Below, piece by piece: positions 33,046-44,052 of a stretch of 64,000 bases of DNA. The stretch is from Zobellia nedashkovskayae (GTDB taxonomy: Bacteria > Bacteroidota > Bacteroidia > Flavobacteriales > Flavobacteriaceae). Made by a program: the position numbers and the translations under genes. Below the pieces are notes generated by a model. It had not been told where the DNA came from, ran no database searches, and was given only the letters and a program-made list of their open reading frames with translations. Numbering within the stretch: position 1 is the stretch's first letter; each line of letters starts with the position of its first letter. The stretch spans positions 496,001 through 560,000 of the forward strand of contig NZ_JADDXR010000002.1 in the NCBI RefSeq assembly GCF_015330125.1, given 5' to 3'.

Positions 33046-34359
33046 ATGAAAAAATCCCTAGTCACTTTTATCTGCTTGTCAACCCTAATTTCATGCAGTA
33101 CCGACGCCATAAACAGTTCCGATTTTGAGGCGGGCGATACCTTTACGGATAGTGATATACGCGTTGTTCAGTTAGACACCATGACGGTAGATTTTTCTAC
33201 TATGAAGTTTGATAGTATAGATACATCACAATCCTCACGCATGCTTGTTGGAAAATATAATGACCCTGTTTTTGGCACAGTCAAAACCGCAAGTTTTATG
33301 GAATTGATTCCCTCTTCCTATTATATTGATACAGATGCTGAATATGACAGTATAACTTTCTTACTTAGACCGGACAATTACTATTACAATGACACGCTAC
33401 AATCCAACACGATACATATAAAACAAGTAACCGAAAACCTTAAGCCTGCAGATGGCGTTAATTTCTATAATACAAGTACCATAGATTTTGATGAAGAAGA
33501 TTTAGGCAGTCTAACGTACTACCCCAGACCCATAGGCACAGATTCTCTTGAAATAAAACTGACGGATTCTTTAGGGCAAGGACTTTTTGATAATTTACAA
33601 CTGAAGAAAATAACGACTTACGATGAGTTGAAAAATTACTTTTACGGTATTACCATGCAACCAGATCAAGAAGATGACGGTGCTGTAATAGGTTTTTCTT
33701 TGACTTCCAATATGCGACTCTATTACACCATAGCGGAAGAAAACGAGAGAACCCAATACTCAACTGATTTTCTCATAAATACGTCTAGCTCTCCTGTACC
33801 GTTTTTTAACCAAATTTCTGCAGACGAACCCAATGAATATTTAAAGATGTTGACTGATCAGGAATTTAATCTTCATAGCTCTGAAACGGGCAACCTAAGT
33901 TTTATCCAGTCTGGAATTGGTATTGCAACTAGACTTGAGTTTCCTAATATAAAAACGGTGTTTGATATTCAAGGACAGGGAACGCTATTAGATGCCTCCC
34001 TTAAAATTGCACCTGCCATAAGCTCATATAATGATGCACTGGCCTTACGAGACACCTTATCCGTCTTTATCGTTGATCAAAACAATGAACTAACTAGTCA
34101 ATTGATTTCTACAGATGGTTCTGCTGCACAGGCAATTTTAAACAGAGATAATCAAGAGTTCAATGATATTTATTACGAATTACCCTTAAGTGGATACCTG
34201 GAAGGTCTACTATCCGTAGACCAAGAATCTTCGGATGCCCTGATTCTTTTACCCAGCAATTACAATTCGACAGTGGACCGTTTTGTACTCAATACAGATA
34301 TAAATACTCAAGGCACCACTCTTGAACTTACTTATGCCATTTATGATGAAGATGAATAA
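33046..34359 (+). CDS. DUF4270 family lipoprotein
   Basis: About 437 residues from ATG 33046 (another ATG at 33040 adds two). Signal peptide MKKSLVTFICLSTLISC with the lipobox Cys at 17. DUF4270 features follow: SDIRVVQLDTMTVDFSTMKFDSIDTS, LVGKYNDPVFGTVKTASFMEL and YDSITFLLRPDNYYYND (shown in parts), and repeated beta strands to the C-terminus. Function of the family is unknown; members are usually secreted or surface-exposed. Its stop overlaps the start of the outer-membrane protein gene. Confidence 0.88.
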   Translation: MKKSLVTFICLSTLISCSTDAINSSDFEAGDTFTDSDIRVVQLDTMTVDFSTMKFDSIDTSQSSRMLVGKYNDPVFGTVKTASFMELIPSSYYIDTDAEYDSITFLLRPDNYYYNDTLQSNTIHIKQVTENLKPADGVNFYNTSTIDFDEEDLGSLTYYPRPIGTDSLEIKLTDSLGQGLFDNLQLKKITTYDELKNYFYGITMQPDQEDDGAVIGFSLTSNMRLYYTIAEENERTQYSTDFLINTSSSPVPFFNQISADEPNEYLKMLTDQEFNLHSSETGNLSFIQSGIGIATRLEFPNIKTVFDIQGQGTLLDASLKIAPAISSYNDALALRDTLSVFIVDQNNELTSQLISTDGSAAQAILNRDNQEFNDIYYELPLSGYLEGLLSVDQESSDALILLPSNYNSTVDRFVLNTDINTQGTTLELTYAIYDEDE

Positions 34360-35599
34360 AGTCGCACTCTTTTCCACTTTAACAGTATTCTTAAACTTCT
34401 GTTCTCTACGGGCACAATCAGAGGGTTTAACGAGTTCCCCATATTCATTATATGGTCTAGGCACCATAAACCAATCTAGCATTGGGCGGACTAACGGAAT
34501 GGGCTATACAGGAATAGGTCTTAAAACCTCAAATCAAATTAACAATTTAAACCCTGCTAACTACGCATTAATTCCAGAAGGTTCATTTTTTTATGATATT
34601 GGACTAAAAGGGGAATACAACCAGTATAGCAACAAAGCTGATAGTGAAACAAAAACCACCATAAATTTCTCTAATATAGCAATTGCCTTTAGGATAGCAG
34701 AAGGTTTTGGAGCGGGTATATCTCTTGTTCCTTACAGCGAAGTGGGTTATTCTTTAATTGGAATAAATACGAACATTGAGGGAACAGATGAAACATTTGA
34801 AAGTAATGTAAACGGAATTGGGGGTTTAAGCGAACTTAAATTTAACTTGGGTTATAGTGTTTTACCTAATTTAAGACTTGGCGCTAACGCATCTATTTTA
34901 TTCGGAAACATTGAAGAAAACGAAGCTTTTATAATTAATCAGAGTGCTTTTAGCTCAGAAGAGACTACAAATTATTCCGGTATTCGTTTGGGGCTTGGTA
35001 TGCACTTTGATCTTTCCGATAATTTTACTATTGGTAGTACCGTTCAGCTTCCAACGAGCTTAAAAGGCAACATAAAACGTTCCATAACCAAGAGTTTAGA
35101 TGGCACGGAAATTACCGTAGAAGATGGAGAAAGTGACACTTCTGCAGACTTTAATATGCCACTTGAAGTGGGTATAGGAATGAGTGCGAATATTCTTGAG
35201 TCGTTCACTCTAAGTGCTGATTATAAAAAGAATTATTGGGATGCTACAGGGCAGACAGAAAGCCTTGGCAGCTATGCCGATCAAGACATTTTTGGAATTG
35301 GCGTTGAATATGTAAAAGACCCTACAAGTTATAAATATACAGACCGTATTCGTTACAGAACCGGTTTTAACTATGACAACGGATATCTTTCTATAAACGG
35401 AAAAAAAGTAGACGGATATAATATTACAGCCGGTATAGGTATACCCGTAGGTCAAGGACAAAAATCTATGATGAACCTTTCCTATAGTTATGGCTCAAAA
35501 GGTCAAATTCAAAACATACTGATAAAAGAGAACTTTCATCTACTAACCTTGAATTTAAGCCTAGAAGATCTTTGGTTTCAGAAACGAAAAATTAACTAG
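34352..35599 (+). CDS. Outer membrane beta-barrel protein (FadL-like)
   Basis: About 415 residues from ATG 34352, which gives the signal peptide MNKVALFSTLTVFLNFCSLRAQ; upstream in-frame ATGs at 34343 and 34346 are possible. The start overlaps the DUF4270 stop by 8 bases. The mature protein has SPYSLYGLGTINQSSIGRTNGMGYTG at the N-terminus, a pattern of Bacteroidota outer-membrane transport proteins, and many amphipathic strands ending KENFHLLTLNLSLEDLWF. It is probably a barrel partner for the DUF4270 lipoprotein. Substrate unknown. Confidence 0.8.
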   Translation: MNKVALFSTLTVFLNFCSLRAQSEGLTSSPYSLYGLGTINQSSIGRTNGMGYTGIGLKTSNQINNLNPANYALIPEGSFFYDIGLKGEYNQYSNKADSETKTTINFSNIAIAFRIAEGFGAGISLVPYSEVGYSLIGINTNIEGTDETFESNVNGIGGLSELKFNLGYSVLPNLRLGANASILFGNIEENEAFIINQSAFSSEETTNYSGIRLGLGMHFDLSDNFTIGSTVQLPTSLKGNIKRSITKSLDGTEITVEDGESDTSADFNMPLEVGIGMSANILESFTLSADYKKNYWDATGQTESLGSYADQDIFGIGVEYVKDPTSYKYTDRIRYRTGFNYDNGYLSINGKKVDGYNITAGIGIPVGQGQKSMMNLSYSYGSKGQIQNILIKENFHLLTLNLSLEDLWFQKRKIN

Positions 35600-35613
35600 G
35601 CCTAAAAATTATA

Positions 35614-36546
35614 TTATTTTGAACGCGGTAGAAAAACCTCGGCCATCATACAGCGAGCGCTACCGCCACCACAAGTTTCAATAGTATCTAAAGAGCTATG
35701 AATAATTTCACAGTACGTTTCAATAGCTTCAATTTGCTTTGAAGTTAAGCTGTTGTATGCAGATGAACTCATCACCAAATACCTCTTGTCATCACCTCCC
35801 AAAACTTGAAGCATGTTACCGGCAAAGTGATGCATTTGCTGTTCAGTAATTTTAATGATTTCCTTACCATCTTGCTTCAGATGATCAATTACATTTTTGC
35901 GTTCTTTTTTATCGTCTATAGTATCAAGACAGATAACAGAAAAGTTTTCGGCCAAGCACATCATAACATTTGTATGATAAATGGCCATTCTTTTACCGTC
36001 AACAGATTGGTTTGCGGTAAAAATCACTGGAGAATATTCAAAATCTTCGCAGAACTCTATGAACAACTCTTCATCTGCCCTTCCAGAAAGTGCACAGTAA
36101 GCTTTTTTGTTTACTCTATCCAGCGCTATACTGCCCGTGGCTTCAAGAAAAACACCTTCTGCTTCTGCAGAAGTATAATCAACTATATTTTCAATGTGTA
36201 AACCTTTTTCTTCAAGAGTTTCCAAAATATCTTCGCGCCTTTCACTACGTCTATTTTCTGCAAACATAGGATACAGACCTACCGTACCATTAGCATGAAA
36301 TGAAATCCAATTATTAGGAAATATAGAATCCGGAGTATCTGGTTCCTTCGTGTCTTCAACTACAATTACGTTCACACCTTTTGAACGCAAAACATCTACA
36401 AAAGCATCAAATTCTTGTTGTGCTTTTGAATTGATTGTCGTATTCTGAACATCTATATCTTCTTGAAAATAATTATTGACCGCAGTCTGCTCGTTCATCC
36501 TAAAATTGACCGGACGAATCATTAGTATGTTATTCGTAATCTGCAT
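35614..36546 (-). CDS. ctlX: Citrulline utilisation hydrolase CtlX-like / amidinotransferase-fold protein
   Basis: A 310-residue enzyme of the guanidino-group-modifying (pentein) fold. Motifs: MIRPVNFRMNEQTAVNN at the start, DSIFPNNWISFHANG, YHTNVMMCLAE with the catalytic His region and ETCGGGSARCMMAEVFLP with nucleophile Cys299. Matches the family annotated as CtlX, thought to act on citrulline or arginine-related compounds. It lies 145 bases after a second pentein-fold gene on the same strand. The symbol is from family resemblance only. Confidence 0.8.
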   Translation of the reverse strand: MQITNNILMIRPVNFRMNEQTAVNNYFQEDIDVQNTTINSKAQQEFDAFVDVLRSKGVNVIVVEDTKEPDTPDSIFPNNWISFHANGTVGLYPMFAENRRSERREDILETLEEKGLHIENIVDYTSAEAEGVFLEATGSIALDRVNKKAYCALSGRADEELFIEFCEDFEYSPVIFTANQSVDGKRMAIYHTNVMMCLAENFSVICLDTIDDKKERKNVIDHLKQDGKEIIKITEQQMHHFAGNMLQVLGGDDKRYLVMSSSAYNSLTSKQIEAIETYCEIIHSSLDTIETCGGGSARCMMAEVFLPRSK

Positions 36547-36691
36547 AAAGATTTAATTAATTTTTCGCAAAATTAATGCTTTTAAATCTGGATAACCTAG
36601 TATAAAAAGAAAAGTTAGGTTAAAAGAAACGTTACGAAAAAGGGAAGTTTTATCTACTTAGAAATACGGACACAAGTAACTAAACCAAATA

Positions 36692-37606
36692 TTATTCCCG
36701 GACCAAAGGCAGCGTACTACAACGCAAAAGACCTTCTTGCTTAGCTATTTCCGAATAGGGAATCTCTTCTACAGTAAAACCTTGCTCGCGCAACCAATTA
36801 TTAAGACGTGTAAAGTTCTTTTCAGAAACTACTACTTCTGGTGAAATAGAAAATACGTTACTGAACATTTGATACATTTCGTCAGGAGAAATTTCAAATA
36901 TATTTTCTTTTCCAAAAAAGTCTACTAACCATTGATATTCTTCCTCTACTAAGAATCCATTTTTATGCAAAATTGCCTTTCCTTTTCCCAAAGGCTGAAA
37001 ACAACAATCTAGATGCAAGGCGTTCTGTTTTGCATCAGTATTGGATTTTCGTAACTGAAACGATTTTATTTTTTTAGAGGGAAATTGCTCCGTTATATAA
37101 TCTATTGCGGCTTGGTTTGTTCTGGCCGTAATATAACTTGGGTAATCATCTGCGGTATACGTTCCAATAAAAATATAATCTCCCCATGGCATAACATCAC
37201 CTCCTTCTACGTGCGCTTCAGCAGGTGGGTGAAGAATATTAGCATCATCAATCCTGTCTAAAACGTGAAGAATAGCCTCTACTTCTTTCTCTCTTTCTGG
37301 TAAAATATTTGCTATGATAAGTTTGTCTTCTATGACGAAAGCAATATCCCTAGAAAAAATCTGATTACAATCTGTTAAGACTTCTGGTCTGTAAACCTGA
37401 ACATCATACTTCTTCAATACATTAGAAAAAGCATCCATCTCAAGAACCATATCTTCTTCTTTAGGATATGTACCTGCTAATATGTGCTCTAGTGATTTAG
37501 GGTCATATGCCTCTTCTGGTTTGGGAGTAGGGCCGTTACTTTTAGCGGTACCTAAAACCAAAACTTTTAACTTAGAAATCTCATCTGTAACGTGAAGCTT
37601 AAGCAT
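36692..37606 (-). CDS. Amidinotransferase / dimethylarginine dimethylaminohydrolase-like protein
   Basis: A 304-residue pentein-fold enzyme. Visible: FSRDIAFVIEDKLIIAN (acidic ligand), AHVEGGDVMPWGD with Glu and Asp, LHLDCCFQPLGKGKAI with the catalytic His, and LLRCSTLPLVRE with nucleophile Cys296. Likely deaminates or transamidinates an arginine derivative. It forms a pair with the CtlX-like gene downstream and is itself downstream of gltA after a terminator, so the pair is a separate transcript. Substrate unknown: arginine, dimethylarginine or ornithine are options. Confidence 0.82.
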   Translation of the reverse strand: MLKLHVTDEISKLKVLVLGTAKSNGPTPKPEEAYDPKSLEHILAGTYPKEEDMVLEMDAFSNVLKKYDVQVYRPEVLTDCNQIFSRDIAFVIEDKLIIANILPEREKEVEAILHVLDRIDDANILHPPAEAHVEGGDVMPWGDYIFIGTYTADDYPSYITARTNQAAIDYITEQFPSKKIKSFQLRKSNTDAKQNALHLDCCFQPLGKGKAILHKNGFLVEEEYQWLVDFFGKENIFEISPDEMYQMFSNVFSISPEVVVSEKNFTRLNNWLREQGFTVEEIPYSEIAKQEGLLRCSTLPLVRE

Positions 37607-37665
37607 ATACTTTTTGTTGGTAAAGATAAGAGAACCAACCAGTGTGCCACAATAATTTGATGAAT

Positions 37666-37706
37666 AAAAAAATGTCCCTTTTTGAGAATCTCAAAAAAGG
37701 ACATTT
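37666..37706 (-). terminator. Rho-independent terminator of gltA
   Basis: A long stem contains TGTCC on one arm and GGACA on the other (37671-37705) with a short loop near 37688; on the minus strand it is followed by TTTTTTT. Confidence 0.85.
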
Positions 37707-37726
37707 ATATAAATTATTACTGATGC

Positions 37727-39013
37727 TTACCTCTTACTTACCTCTACAAAAGGACGAAGGTTAGCTCCAATATAAACTTGCCTTGGTCTTCCTATTGGTT
37801 CACCTCTTAAACGCATTTCTCTCCACTGCGCTATCCAACCAGGTAAACGCCCTAGTGCGAACATAACAGTAAACATCTCTGTAGGTATACCCAATGCACG
37901 ATAGATTATACCTGAGTAGAAATCTACATTAGGATACAATTTTCTATCTACAAAATATTGATCTTCTAAGGCTTCTTTTTCTAAACCTTTGGCTATAGCT
38001 AATATAGGATCATCAATTCCTAAATTCGCTAAAACATCATCTGCTGCTTTCTTGATAATTTTTGCTCTTGGATCAAAGTTTTTATAAACTCTGTGACCAA
38101 AGCCCATTAACCTAAAAGGGTCTGACTTATCTTTAGCTTTCGCCATATATTTTTTAGTGTCACCACCATCTTTCTCAATAGCTTCAAGCATTTCTAATAC
38201 AGCTTGATTTGCACCACCATGTAATGGACCCCATAAGGCAGATATACCTGCAGAAAGAGAAGCAAAAAGACCAGCATGTGACGAACCTACTATTCTAACG
38301 GTAGACGTAGAACAGTTCTGCTCGTGATCAGCGTGTAAAATCAATAACTTATCCAATGCATCAATTACCAAATCATCTTTACAGTACATTTGGTTCGGTT
38401 TTTTGAACATCATTTTATGAATGTTCTCTACGTACCCCAAAGTATCATCACCATAATCTAATGGCAATCCTTTTTTCTTTCTAAGCGTCCAAGCAACAAG
38501 TACCGGGAATTTAGCCAAGATACGGACTATAGCGTGGTACATGTCTTTTTCTGAAGAAACATCAACTGTAGTTGGATTAAAAGCAATCAAAGCGCTTGTT
38601 AGCGAAGACAAAACACCCATTGGATGTGCTGACTTTGGAAAACCATCCAAAATCTTTTTCATCTCCTCATCAACTTGAGACTCTTCCTTTATATCCGCAT
38701 GAAATTTTTCTAACTCTACCTTATTAGGCAATTCTCCAAAAATCAAAAGATAGGCAACCTCTAAAAAATCTGCTTTCTCTGCTAATTCTTCTATAGAATA
38801 ACCACGATATCTCAAAATTCCTTTTTCACCATCTAAAAAAGTTATGGCACTTTCACAGGAACCCGTATTTTTATAGCCGGGATCTATGGTTATCATACCG
38901 TTTGTGGCGGATCGCAAAGATTTGATATCTATCGCGAGCTCATCCTCCGTACCCTTTATAACTGGGAAATCGTATTTCTTACCGTTGTACTCTAAAGTAG
39001 CTTTATCTGACAT
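37727..39013 (-). CDS. gltA: Citrate synthase
   Basis: A 428-residue type II (bacterial, NADH-sensitive class length) citrate synthase condensing acetyl-CoA and oxaloacetate, first step of the TCA cycle. The catalytic triad is visible: His265 in WGPLHGGANQ, His307 in MGFGHRVYKN and Asp364 in YPNVDFYSG. The N-terminal beta domain (ATLEYNGKKYDFPVIKG) is typical of this class. On the minus strand TTG, 20 bases and TAAATTTA form a plausible promoter within the 121-base gap after glgA; this gap also has a hairpin (ACATCT/AGATGT) that may end glgA transcripts. Confidence 0.97.
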   Translation of the reverse strand: MSDKATLEYNGKKYDFPVIKGTEDELAIDIKSLRSATNGMITIDPGYKNTGSCESAITFLDGEKGILRYRGYSIEELAEKADFLEVAYLLIFGELPNKVELEKFHADIKEESQVDEEMKKILDGFPKSAHPMGVLSSLTSALIAFNPTTVDVSSEKDMYHAIVRILAKFPVLVAWTLRKKKGLPLDYGDDTLGYVENIHKMMFKKPNQMYCKDDLVIDALDKLLILHADHEQNCSTSTVRIVGSSHAGLFASLSAGISALWGPLHGGANQAVLEMLEAIEKDGGDTKKYMAKAKDKSDPFRLMGFGHRVYKNFDPRAKIIKKAADDVLANLGIDDPILAIAKGLEKEALEDQYFVDRKLYPNVDFYSGIIYRALGIPTEMFTVMFALGRLPGWIAQWREMRLRGEPIGRPRQVYIGANLRPFVEVSKR

Positions 39014-39134
39014 TTTTGAATTTTACTTAAAATTGAAGTGGACGTAAATTTACGCAAAATGAAACATCTTAACAAGAGATGTTTTTTCGTTTAATTAATA
39101 ATTAACAATGATTAGATTTCTTGTTGTAGAAAAA

Positions 39135-40670
39135 TTATAAAACATATAATTTTTCATAGTATTCGTCTAATGATTTCTCCCAAGTGAACCTAACCTTCTC
39201 TGCATTGCTTTTTATTTCATTCCATTTAGGCTTATCATTCTTCCAAACGTCTACGGCCTCACTAAAGTTCTTGACCATATTTTTAATTTGTTCATCATAG
39301 GTTTCCCCACCAAAAGCAAAACCGGTCACATTGTGCTCAACAGTATCCTTTAGACCTCCGGTATGATGCACAAAACAAGGGTTTCCGTTACGCATTGCCA
39401 ACATTTGACTAATACCACAAGGTTCAAAAAGACTTGGCATACAATACAAATCGGTCTCCAAATACATGGAGTCTATTAAATCTTCTGATTGTCCGTTCGT
39501 AAAGATAAAATTAGCGTGCTTGTAGCTCATGCTTCGGAAAAACTCTTCATAATCTGGATCTCCAGTTCCTAAAAGCATAAAAATACCATCTACTTCTCGA
39601 AGTTTTTCCAACATTTGCTCAAAAGCTTCGGGTGACCTTTTAAAGAAATAAAATTTTTGCTCCGTTAACCGTGCTACACTAGAGGCAACAAACTTGGGTT
39701 TATTACCTACATGTTGCATTATTTTTTCACCGGTATGAGCCAAGAAATCTGATTTATACTTCTTTGACTCGTCCTGTAACCATCCAAAAAGTGCTTTGAC
39801 CGTATTTCGGTATAGCAACCCTTTTTTAGCTTCTCTAATATTATTATAATTAGATGCGTTTAGAATTCCAACTAACCTACCTTCATTATTGGCTTGTTGC
39901 AAATCTTTCTCCAAACCTTCTCCTCCAACAAATTCTGGCCGCGCACTAGGCAACATTACGTCTTCTTTATAAGATGGTGATACGGTATGAACAGAATCTG
40001 CTAAACGAATACCGACAGCCATAAGGTTAATGCAATCTTGGTAGCGCGGATCTTTCAATACATCATGATCCAACTGTAATTCTGGAAACCAATTATGTAC
40101 GGACGCGTAATTATCATAAAATGGGCGTATACCTTGTATAGCCAAATTATGAATACTATATACGTAACGCATCTTCTTTAGCTCTTTGTAGCTAGGATGA
40201 TATGTTTTTAAGAACAATAAAGCACTGGCATGCCAGTCGTGCATATGAACAACATCCAATTGTCCAAAAGCACCCATTTTTATAGCTTCTGCAACAGCTG
40301 TGCAAAAAATCATATACTTTATAAAATCAGTAAAAAAAGGCTCTGTTGGATCATCGTGATAAATATGTGCTATTCCACCCTCTTGAATTTCAGGATGGTG
40401 AATAACATAATGCACTATATTCGGAAATTCTTTTTTCCCCACCACTTCATAGAGTTCAGCCCTATAATTAGTTCCCCTTAGATGAAAATCTAGATTAGTC
40501 TTAAAGGTTCCGTTAACATGAAGTCTTGAATATGCCGGCACCACCACGTGGACCTTATCACCCCGATTAGAGATATGTCTTGGCACATCCCGAACAACAT
40601 CGCCCATACCCCCTGCTTTACAGTTGGATATCCCATCATTTTCTGCGGCGACAAAAAGAAAATTATTCAT
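39135..40670 (-). CDS. glgA: Glycogen (starch) synthase, GT5
   Basis: A 511-residue glycosyltransferase family 5 enzyme, adding glucose from ADP-glucose (or possibly UDP-glucose) to the alpha-1,4-glucan. The KxGG motif is Lys18 in NCKAGGMGDVVRDVP; HMHDWHASAL and YSIHNLAIQG are GT5 hallmarks, and the GT-B C-terminal half has PSLFEPCGISQMLAMRNG with the catalytic Glu. No glgB, glgC or glgP is present in the window, so glycogen genes are split up here. The gene is followed by gltA and preceded by the eno terminator and its own promoter. Confidence 0.93.
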   Translation of the reverse strand: MNNFLFVAAENDGISNCKAGGMGDVVRDVPRHISNRGDKVHVVVPAYSRLHVNGTFKTNLDFHLRGTNYRAELYEVVGKKEFPNIVHYVIHHPEIQEGGIAHIYHDDPTEPFFTDFIKYMIFCTAVAEAIKMGAFGQLDVVHMHDWHASALLFLKTYHPSYKELKKMRYVYSIHNLAIQGIRPFYDNYASVHNWFPELQLDHDVLKDPRYQDCINLMAVGIRLADSVHTVSPSYKEDVMLPSARPEFVGGEGLEKDLQQANNEGRLVGILNASNYNNIREAKKGLLYRNTVKALFGWLQDESKKYKSDFLAHTGEKIMQHVGNKPKFVASSVARLTEQKFYFFKRSPEAFEQMLEKLREVDGIFMLLGTGDPDYEEFFRSMSYKHANFIFTNGQSEDLIDSMYLETDLYCMPSLFEPCGISQMLAMRNGNPCFVHHTGGLKDTVEHNVTGFAFGGETYDEQIKNMVKNFSEAVDVWKNDKPKWNEIKSNAEKVRFTWEKSLDEYYEKLYVL

Positions 40671-40696
40671 ACGAGGCTTTGGTTAGAAGTTTGTTA

Positions 40697-40728
40697 AAAA
40701 GGTAGGCAAACTTTGTCATTAGTGCAAA
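40697..40728 (-). promoter_or_regulatory. Candidate promoter of glgA
   Basis: On the minus strand TTTG (40728 to 40725), 20 bases, TACCTTTT (40704 to 40697), one mismatch from TAnnTTTG. The -33 end overlaps the T-run of the eno terminator. Confidence 0.5.
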
Positions 40729-40776
40729 AAAAAAGCCCTTCTGATTCGAAAAATATCGAAAGAAAGGCTTTTTTTT
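40726..40776 (-). terminator. Bidirectional-type terminator after eno
   Basis: A stem with AAAAGCC on one side and GGCTTTT on the other (GCC 40735-40737, GGC 40766-40768), an inner TTCGA/TCGAA stem and T/A runs on both sides. It ends eno transcripts. Confidence 0.82.
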
Positions 40777-40802
40777 AAATTGCTCATTTAAGCACTAAAT
40801 CA

Positions 40803-42122
<1,320 letters not shown>

Positions 42123-42214
42123 TTAAATTTAACCAGCTGTAAATATACAAAACCGTGAAAGTAATGCATTACACAGCACAACTATATTACTGTATTTATA
42201 ACAATTACTTAACG

Positions 42215-43336
42215 TTAAGCCATAGCTATTGAATTTTTCTCGATCAATTCATAAAACTGATCAAACAAATATTCCGCATCATGCGGTCCTGCACTTGCTT
42301 CTGGATGGTATTGTACCGAAAAAACATCTTTACCTTTCATACGAATACCTGCTACAGTTTGATCATTTAGATGCACATGCGTAATCTCTAAATTCTCATT
42401 TGCCTCAGTCTCTTCTCTATTTACAGCAAAACCATGGTTTTGAGATGTAATTTCTCCCTTACCTGTTAGCAGATTTAATATAGGATGATTAAGACCTCTA
42501 TGGCCATTGTGCATCTTATAGGTAGAAACCCCGTTGGCCAAAGCAATAACTTGATGTCCCAAACAAATACCAAAAACCGGTTTTCCACTTGCAATCATCC
42601 CTTTTGCAGTTTTAATAGCATCCGATAAAGGTTCTGGGTCACCAGGTCCATTAGAGATAAAATATCCATCTGCACCCCATGCTTCCATTTCTTCAAATGA
42701 AGAGTTATATGGAAATACTTTTATGTACCCCCCACGTTTTGCAAGGTTTCTTAAAATATTCTTTTTGATTCCTATATCTAGAGCTGCAATTTTTAATGGA
42801 GCATTTTCATCACCATAAAAATAAGGTTCGGAAGTTGAAACGCTAGATGCAAGTTCCAGTCCCTCCATACTCGGAACTTCGGCCAACTTGGCTTTTAATT
42901 CCCCTATATTATCTACATCTGTAGTTATTACGGCATTCATGGCTCCGTTATCACGAATATAACCAACCAATGCGCGAGTATCTACATCAGATATTGCGAA
43001 AAGTTCGTTCTCATTCAGAAAAGCCTCAAGACTTTTGTCTGCTCTTGGCCTTGAATAGTTGTAGCTGAAATTTCTGCAAACCAAACCAGATATCTTAATT
43101 GAATCTGATTCTACTTCTTCAGCCACAGTACCGTAATTACCGATATGAGCGTTTGTAGTAACCATGATCTGACCAAAATAAGACGGGTCTGTAAAAATTT
43201 CTTGGTATCCAGTCATTCCTGTATTAAAACAAACCTCTCCAAATGCAGTTCCATCTTTATCACCAACGGACTTACCATAAAATATGGTGCCATCGGCTAA
43301 CAATAACAATGCTTTTTTTCGGGATTGATACTTCAT
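42215..43336 (-). CDS. carA: Carbamoyl-phosphate synthase small subunit
   Basis: A 373-residue glutaminase subunit that supplies ammonia to CarB for carbamoyl phosphate (arginine and pyrimidine synthesis). The class I amidotransferase triad is Cys258 in FGICLGHQVIALA, His344 and Glu346 in VQYHPEASAGPHDAEYLF. The N-terminal CPSase domain starts KKALLLLADGTIFYGKSVG. carB is not adjacent, so the two subunits are encoded apart here. It is preceded by the strong terminator of the ribosomal-protein operon, so it needs its own promoter in the short 94-base gap. Confidence 0.97.
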   Translation of the reverse strand: MKYQSRKKALLLLADGTIFYGKSVGDKDGTAFGEVCFNTGMTGYQEIFTDPSYFGQIMVTTNAHIGNYGTVAEEVESDSIKISGLVCRNFSYNYSRPRADKSLEAFLNENELFAISDVDTRALVGYIRDNGAMNAVITTDVDNIGELKAKLAEVPSMEGLELASSVSTSEPYFYGDENAPLKIAALDIGIKKNILRNLAKRGGYIKVFPYNSSFEEMEAWGADGYFISNGPGDPEPLSDAIKTAKGMIASGKPVFGICLGHQVIALANGVSTYKMHNGHRGLNHPILNLLTGKGEITSQNHGFAVNREETEANENLEITHVHLNDQTVAGIRMKGKDVFSVQYHPEASAGPHDAEYLFDQFYELIEKNSIAMA

Positions 43337-43371
43337 ACGTTTGTTCTTTTTTTAATTTCACAAATAAACAT

Positions 43372-43404
43372 AAAAAAAAGGATAAACTATTAAGTTTATC
43401 CTTT
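43372..43404 (-). terminator. Terminator of the S10-spc-alpha ribosomal operon
   Basis: 12-base arms (43377-43388 and 43393-43404, containing GGATAAACT) with an ATTA loop and eight T on the minus strand. It follows rplQ by a few dozen bases. Confidence 0.92.
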
Positions 43405-43430
43405 CCCAAATATTATTAAATCTAAACATC

Positions 43431-43991
43431 TTATTCTTCTGAATCGTCTGCTTTCGTTTCAACATCTTTTTTAGACTCTTTTGCAGAATCTTCAGCTACT
43501 GGTGGGGTTTTAGTTTCCTTACCTTCTACCTTAGCAGCTTCTTCACCGCTTTTACCACCTCTTCTACTTCTTCTAGTAGTTTTGGTTTTGGCTTTACCAG
43601 CGTTATAAAGTTCGTTAAAATCAACCAACTCTATCATTGCCATATCAGCGTTATCACCCAAACGATTACCAAGTTTAATAATTCTTGTATAACCACCTGG
43701 TCTATCAGCAACCTTTTCTGCTACAGTACTGAACAATTCAGTAACTGCAAACTTGTCTCTAAGGTTTTTGAAAACAATACGTCTGTTGTGCGTCCCTTTT
43801 TCAGCACTAACATTGTTTTCTGCTTTTGATTTTGTAATCAAAGGCTCAACAAATTGTTTTAACGCTTTAGCCTTAGCTACAGTCGTATTAATTCTTTTGT
43901 GCTCGATCAAGGAACATGCCATGTTGGCCAACATCGCTTTTCTGTGCGCTGTCTTACGTCCTAAATGATTGACTTTTTTACCGTGTCTCAT
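43431..43991 (-). CDS. rplQ: 50S ribosomal protein L17
   Basis: 186 residues; the core (1-120, [20 protein letters not shown] ... ADMAMIELV) is standard L17, and a Lys/Glu/Ala/Ser-rich tail of about 60 residues ([22 protein letters not shown]...) is a Bacteroidota-type extension of low complexity. Last gene of the alpha-type group, 61 bases after rpoA, before the operon terminator. Confidence 0.96.
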   Translation of the reverse strand: MRHGKKVNHLGRKTAHRKAMLANMACSLIEHKRINTTVAKAKALKQFVEPLITKSKAENNVSAEKGTHNRRIVFKNLRDKFAVTELFSTVAEKVADRPGGYTRIIKLGNRLGDNADMAMIELVDFNELYNAGKAKTKTTRRSRRGGKSGEEAAKVEGKETKTPPVAEDSAKESKKDVETKADDSEE

Positions 43992-44052
43992 TCTTTTGTT
44001 CTAATGTATTTCTCCAATCCCAGGGAATTTCCCTTCGTGTAAGAAATATCGA

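Noticed and set aside
39018..39090. Palindrome CGTAAATTTACG and ACATCT/AGATGT hairpin before gltA
   Set aside because: The palindrome coincides with the AT-rich probable promoter and is short; the hairpin has only a weak T-run on the coding strand, so neither is listed as a separate feature.
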